Below, piece by piece: positions 62,094 through 64,000 of a stretch of DNA of 64,000 nucleotides. The notes beneath the pieces were generated by a model. That model saw nothing but the letters and a program-made list of their open reading frames with translations. It did not search any database and was not told the origin of the DNA. Source of the stretch: an uncultured Lachnospiraceae bacterium (lineage in GTDB: Bacteria > Bacillota > Clostridia > Lachnospirales > Lachnospiraceae); NCBI GenBank assembly GCA_946182825.1, contig CAMGZH010000001.1, positions 62,001 to 126,000 on the forward strand, read 5' to 3'. Positions within the stretch are counted from its first letter, which is position 1, and each line of letters starts with the position of its first letter. Both the position numbers and the translations under genes were made by a program.

Positions 62094-63277
62094 AGCTGTT
62101 TTTCATACGTTTGTTTCGATCCTATTATGACGAGCCTTTTCTGGAGGCTTTTCGGAAATTGGGATGGGAAGTGGAAGAGAAGACCTATTATACGCCGGAG
62201 GATCCCTATGAGGATGGCCGGCTCATGGAAATGATCCGCCGTGATCTGAAAGGAAAGAAGGCAGATGCGGTGATCACAGTGAATTTCTGGCCGCTTCTGG
62301 CACAGCCCCTGGCGGAACTGGGGATCCCTTATGTTTCCTGGAGTTATGATGCTCCACAGAATCTTCCGAAAACAGACGGAATGGAACACGCCAATAATTT
62401 TATTTTTCTCTTTGATGCCTTAGAGGTAGAAACGTATCGAAGGCTTGGAATTACAAGAGTTTTTCATATGCCCCTTGGGGTGGATGTGGACTGGTGGCAG
62501 AAGGCGACAAAGGATTATTATTCCTCACGTAAGCTTACCAGAGCGTCTTTTTCATCGCAGGTATCTTTGGTGGGAAGCCTGTATGCTTCCACCTTTCCGG
62601 AGATCCGGCGGGAGATTTCCGGCTATGAGGCAGGACTTTTACAGGGATTTTGTGATGCTCAGAGGAAGCTGTATGGCTGTTATATGCTGCCGGAGCTTTT
62701 GACAGATGAGGTGATGACAAAGATCCGGAAGGGATTTGCCGCTGATCATCCTCTGGCCCGGATCAGTAGCCGTCAGTTGTCCTATTCCATGGCAACCTAT
62801 CTGACGTCTCTGGATCGCCAGCTTCTTCTCCGGTTTTTCAGTCAGGCATATGATACGGCGCTGTTTACCTTCCAGAAAAAGGAAGAAATCGCAGGACAGC
62901 TTCCGAAGGTCCGGGTGGAAGCTTCCGTGGATTACCGTACAGAAATGCCTCAGGTTTTTGCAGCAAGTAAGATCAATCTCTGTCCGACCCTTCGATGTAT
63001 TCCGTCCGGCATTCCCCTTCGGGCTCTGGATGTCATGGGATGTGGCGGCTTCCTTCTGATCCCGGCGCAGCCGGAACTTTTGGAATATTTTGTTCCGAAT
63101 CAGGATGCCGGTATCTACACCTCGATGGAAGAGGCGGTGGATCTTGCCGGATACTATCTGCGTCACGAAGAGCAACGGCAGCAAGTGGCATTGTCCGGGA
63201 TGGAAAAGGTACGGGTGGCCTTCCGAATAGAAGATCGCCTGAAGCAGATTATGGATTTTGTAATGCAGGGCTTGTGA
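62090..63277 (+). CDS. CgeB-like glycosyltransferase
   Basis: 395 aa with an N-terminal DUF3880-like half (MKLFFIRLFRSYYDEPFLEAF; PYVSWSYDAPQNL; NNFIFLFDALEVETYRRLG; VFHMPLGVDVDWW) and a C-terminal GT-B donor domain (MPQVFAASKINLCPTLRCIPSGIPLRALDVMGCGGFLLIP). This layout is that of Bacillus spore maturation protein CgeB and Clostridial surface polysaccharide transferases. Donor sugar unknown. Overlaps the PLP gene by 4 bp. Confidence 0.82.
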   Translation: MKLFFIRLFRSYYDEPFLEAFRKLGWEVEEKTYYTPEDPYEDGRLMEMIRRDLKGKKADAVITVNFWPLLAQPLAELGIPYVSWSYDAPQNLPKTDGMEHANNFIFLFDALEVETYRRLGITRVFHMPLGVDVDWWQKATKDYYSSRKLTRASFSSQVSLVGSLYASTFPEIRREISGYEAGLLQGFCDAQRKLYGCYMLPELLTDEVMTKIRKGFAADHPLARISSRQLSYSMATYLTSLDRQLLLRFFSQAYDTALFTFQKKEEIAGQLPKVRVEASVDYRTEMPQVFAASKINLCPTLRCIPSGIPLRALDVMGCGGFLLIPAQPELLEYFVPNQDAGIYTSMEEAVDLAGYYLRHEEQRQQVALSGMEKVRVAFRIEDRLKQIMDFVMQGL

Positions 63278-63300
63278 GCATAAGTTGTGAGAGGGGTAGT

Positions 63301-64000
63301 ATGCCAAACAACAAAGAGATAGAAGAATACAGGCAGCAGGCCTATTGTCTGGGGCGGTATTATAGCGTCTACAAGGCAGACGGAACCTATGACCAAAGGG
63401 CGCAGGAGCTGGTGGAGCGGGGATTGTTGCTTCGGCAACAGACCACGGAGGATCCGGTGGAATTTCTGATGCATATGATGAGCCGGGATGAGGTATACGA
63501 CGCCTATGACAGCGTGCATTGTCCCATTCTCATCTACAAGTCGGATCCCATTTGCTACGGCGTACTGAACGGTTTTGCAGATGCGATCGCAGACAGACTG
63601 GATGCTATGGGATATTTGGTGGAACTGTTTGAACTGATCCCCGGTCGGGAAGATGAACTGTTGCAGTTTACAGGACTTCGCTTTCGTGCTGTCCTTGGAA
63701 TACAGACTTATGCTTTTTCGATTCGTTTTCAGGACGGTCGCAACCTTCATGATGAGATCAAAGGCCCGAAGATCAATCTGATCTTCGATCATCCCATCTG
63801 GCTGAAACATCATCTGGAAAAGGGGCCGAAGGATCAGTTCGTTATTACCCATGACAAGAATTACGTAACCTTCATAGAGGATTATTTTCCGGAGGTGAAG
63901 AAGACGTTCTGGATACCGCCGGGAGGAAGTCTTTGGCCGGCAAGGGAGGAAAAGGAATATCCTCTGACCTTTGTGGGTTCCTACCATGATGCGGATCTGT
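63301..64000 (+). CDS. second CgeB-like glycosyltransferase, 5' part (runs off window)
   Basis: At least 233 aa, start ATG 63301 after GAGAGGGG, no stop before the window end. N-terminal helical part MPNNKEIEEYRQQAYCLGRY, then PILIYKSDPICYGVLNGFADAIADRLDAMGY, GPKINLIFDHPIWLKHHLE, FVITHDKNYVTFIEDYFPEVKKTFWIPPGG and YPLTFVGSYHDADL, which correspond to the DUF3880 half of CgeB-type proteins. The 24-bp spacing from the previous gene puts it in the same operon. A long antisense frame over it is a shadow. Confidence 0.78.
   Translation, partial: MPNNKEIEEYRQQAYCLGRYYSVYKADGTYDQRAQELVERGLLLRQQTTEDPVEFLMHMMSRDEVYDAYDSVHCPILIYKSDPICYGVLNGFADAIADRLDAMGYLVELFELIPGREDELLQFTGLRFRAVLGIQTYAFSIRFQDGRNLHDEIKGPKINLIFDHPIWLKHHLEKGPKDQFVITHDKNYVTFIEDYFPEVKKTFWIPPGGSLWPAREEKEYPLTFVGSYHDADL

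Noticed and set aside
63163..63987. Minus-strand frame of 274 aa at the right edge
   Set aside because: Antisense to two CgeB-like genes; the plus frame from 63301 has a ribosome site and family-like sequence but runs off the window.

Overview
The window looks like chromosome from a member of the Lachnospiraceae (Clostridia, Firmicutes) of moderate G+C. This is an inference from gene content: type III glutamine synthetase, a T-box in front of valS, a Crh-like HPr protein beside rapZ and whiA, a GlnA/Fba/OPT/PqqD complement typical of gut Clostridia, sigma-A-type promoters and strong Shine-Dalgarno sequences. Genus cannot be fixed from the sequence alone. No phage, insertion sequence, CRISPR array or rRNA was seen.

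Layout: 1-1.5 kb, end of an NAD biosynthesis operon (nadB', nadC). 1.8-4.5 kb, a three-gene ABC importer. 4.7-8.6 kb, ftsH-uvrC. 8.6-14.9 kb, a regulatory and envelope block: hprK, an M18 aminopeptidase, murB, rapZ, whiA, a Crh-like HPr protein and a lipid kinase. 15-18 kb, fba and glnA. 18.2-22 kb, on the minus strand, a secreted protein and a class A PBP. 22.2-26.6 kb, yigZ-like gene, tRNA-Gln, acyl-ACP thioesterase, cvfB, ridA, a YjfB-type small protein and trxB. 26.7-28 kb, a secreted NlpC/P60 protein, then a 630-bp gene-free stretch with DnaA boxes and a strong hairpin. 28.6-33.7 kb, a CdaR/PucR-type regulator, ftsEX, an S41 protease and prfB. 33.9-36.8 kb, ACT protein, hom, lysC. 37.2-43.4 kb, the full F-type ATP synthase operon. 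43.5-50.4 kb, an accessory stretch: degV, an orphan gene flanked by a direct repeat, OPT transporter with PqqD, two unknown minus-strand genes and a FeoB-associated small protein. 50.5-54.2 kb, T-box-valS-cdd and a small protein. 54.2-56.4 kb, zinc-ribbon/TPR protein and HAD phosphatase. 56.4-64 kb, a cell-surface polysaccharide cluster.

The most unusual part is the last 7.5 kb. A protein that fuses a TagD-type cytidylyltransferase to a Gfo/Idh/MocA oxidoreductase is translationally coupled to a HisC-like PLP enzyme and a CgeB-like glycosyltransferase, followed by a second CgeB-like gene. It is divergent from two paralogous LicD phosphotransferases. Together they suggest a route that makes a CDP-activated (possibly amino-) alcohol and transfers its phospho-form onto a surface glycan; the substrate is unknown.

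Other points worth attention: a Crh-like protein with Glu in place of the catalytic His; a WhiA lacking about 40 residues of its first homing-endonuclease-like lobe; a probable internal start giving a separate LysC regulatory subunit; a family of dispersed intergenic hairpin repeats that begin at terminator T-tracts; and a DnaA-box cluster far from dnaA. All family assignments are from reading motifs, not from database searches.
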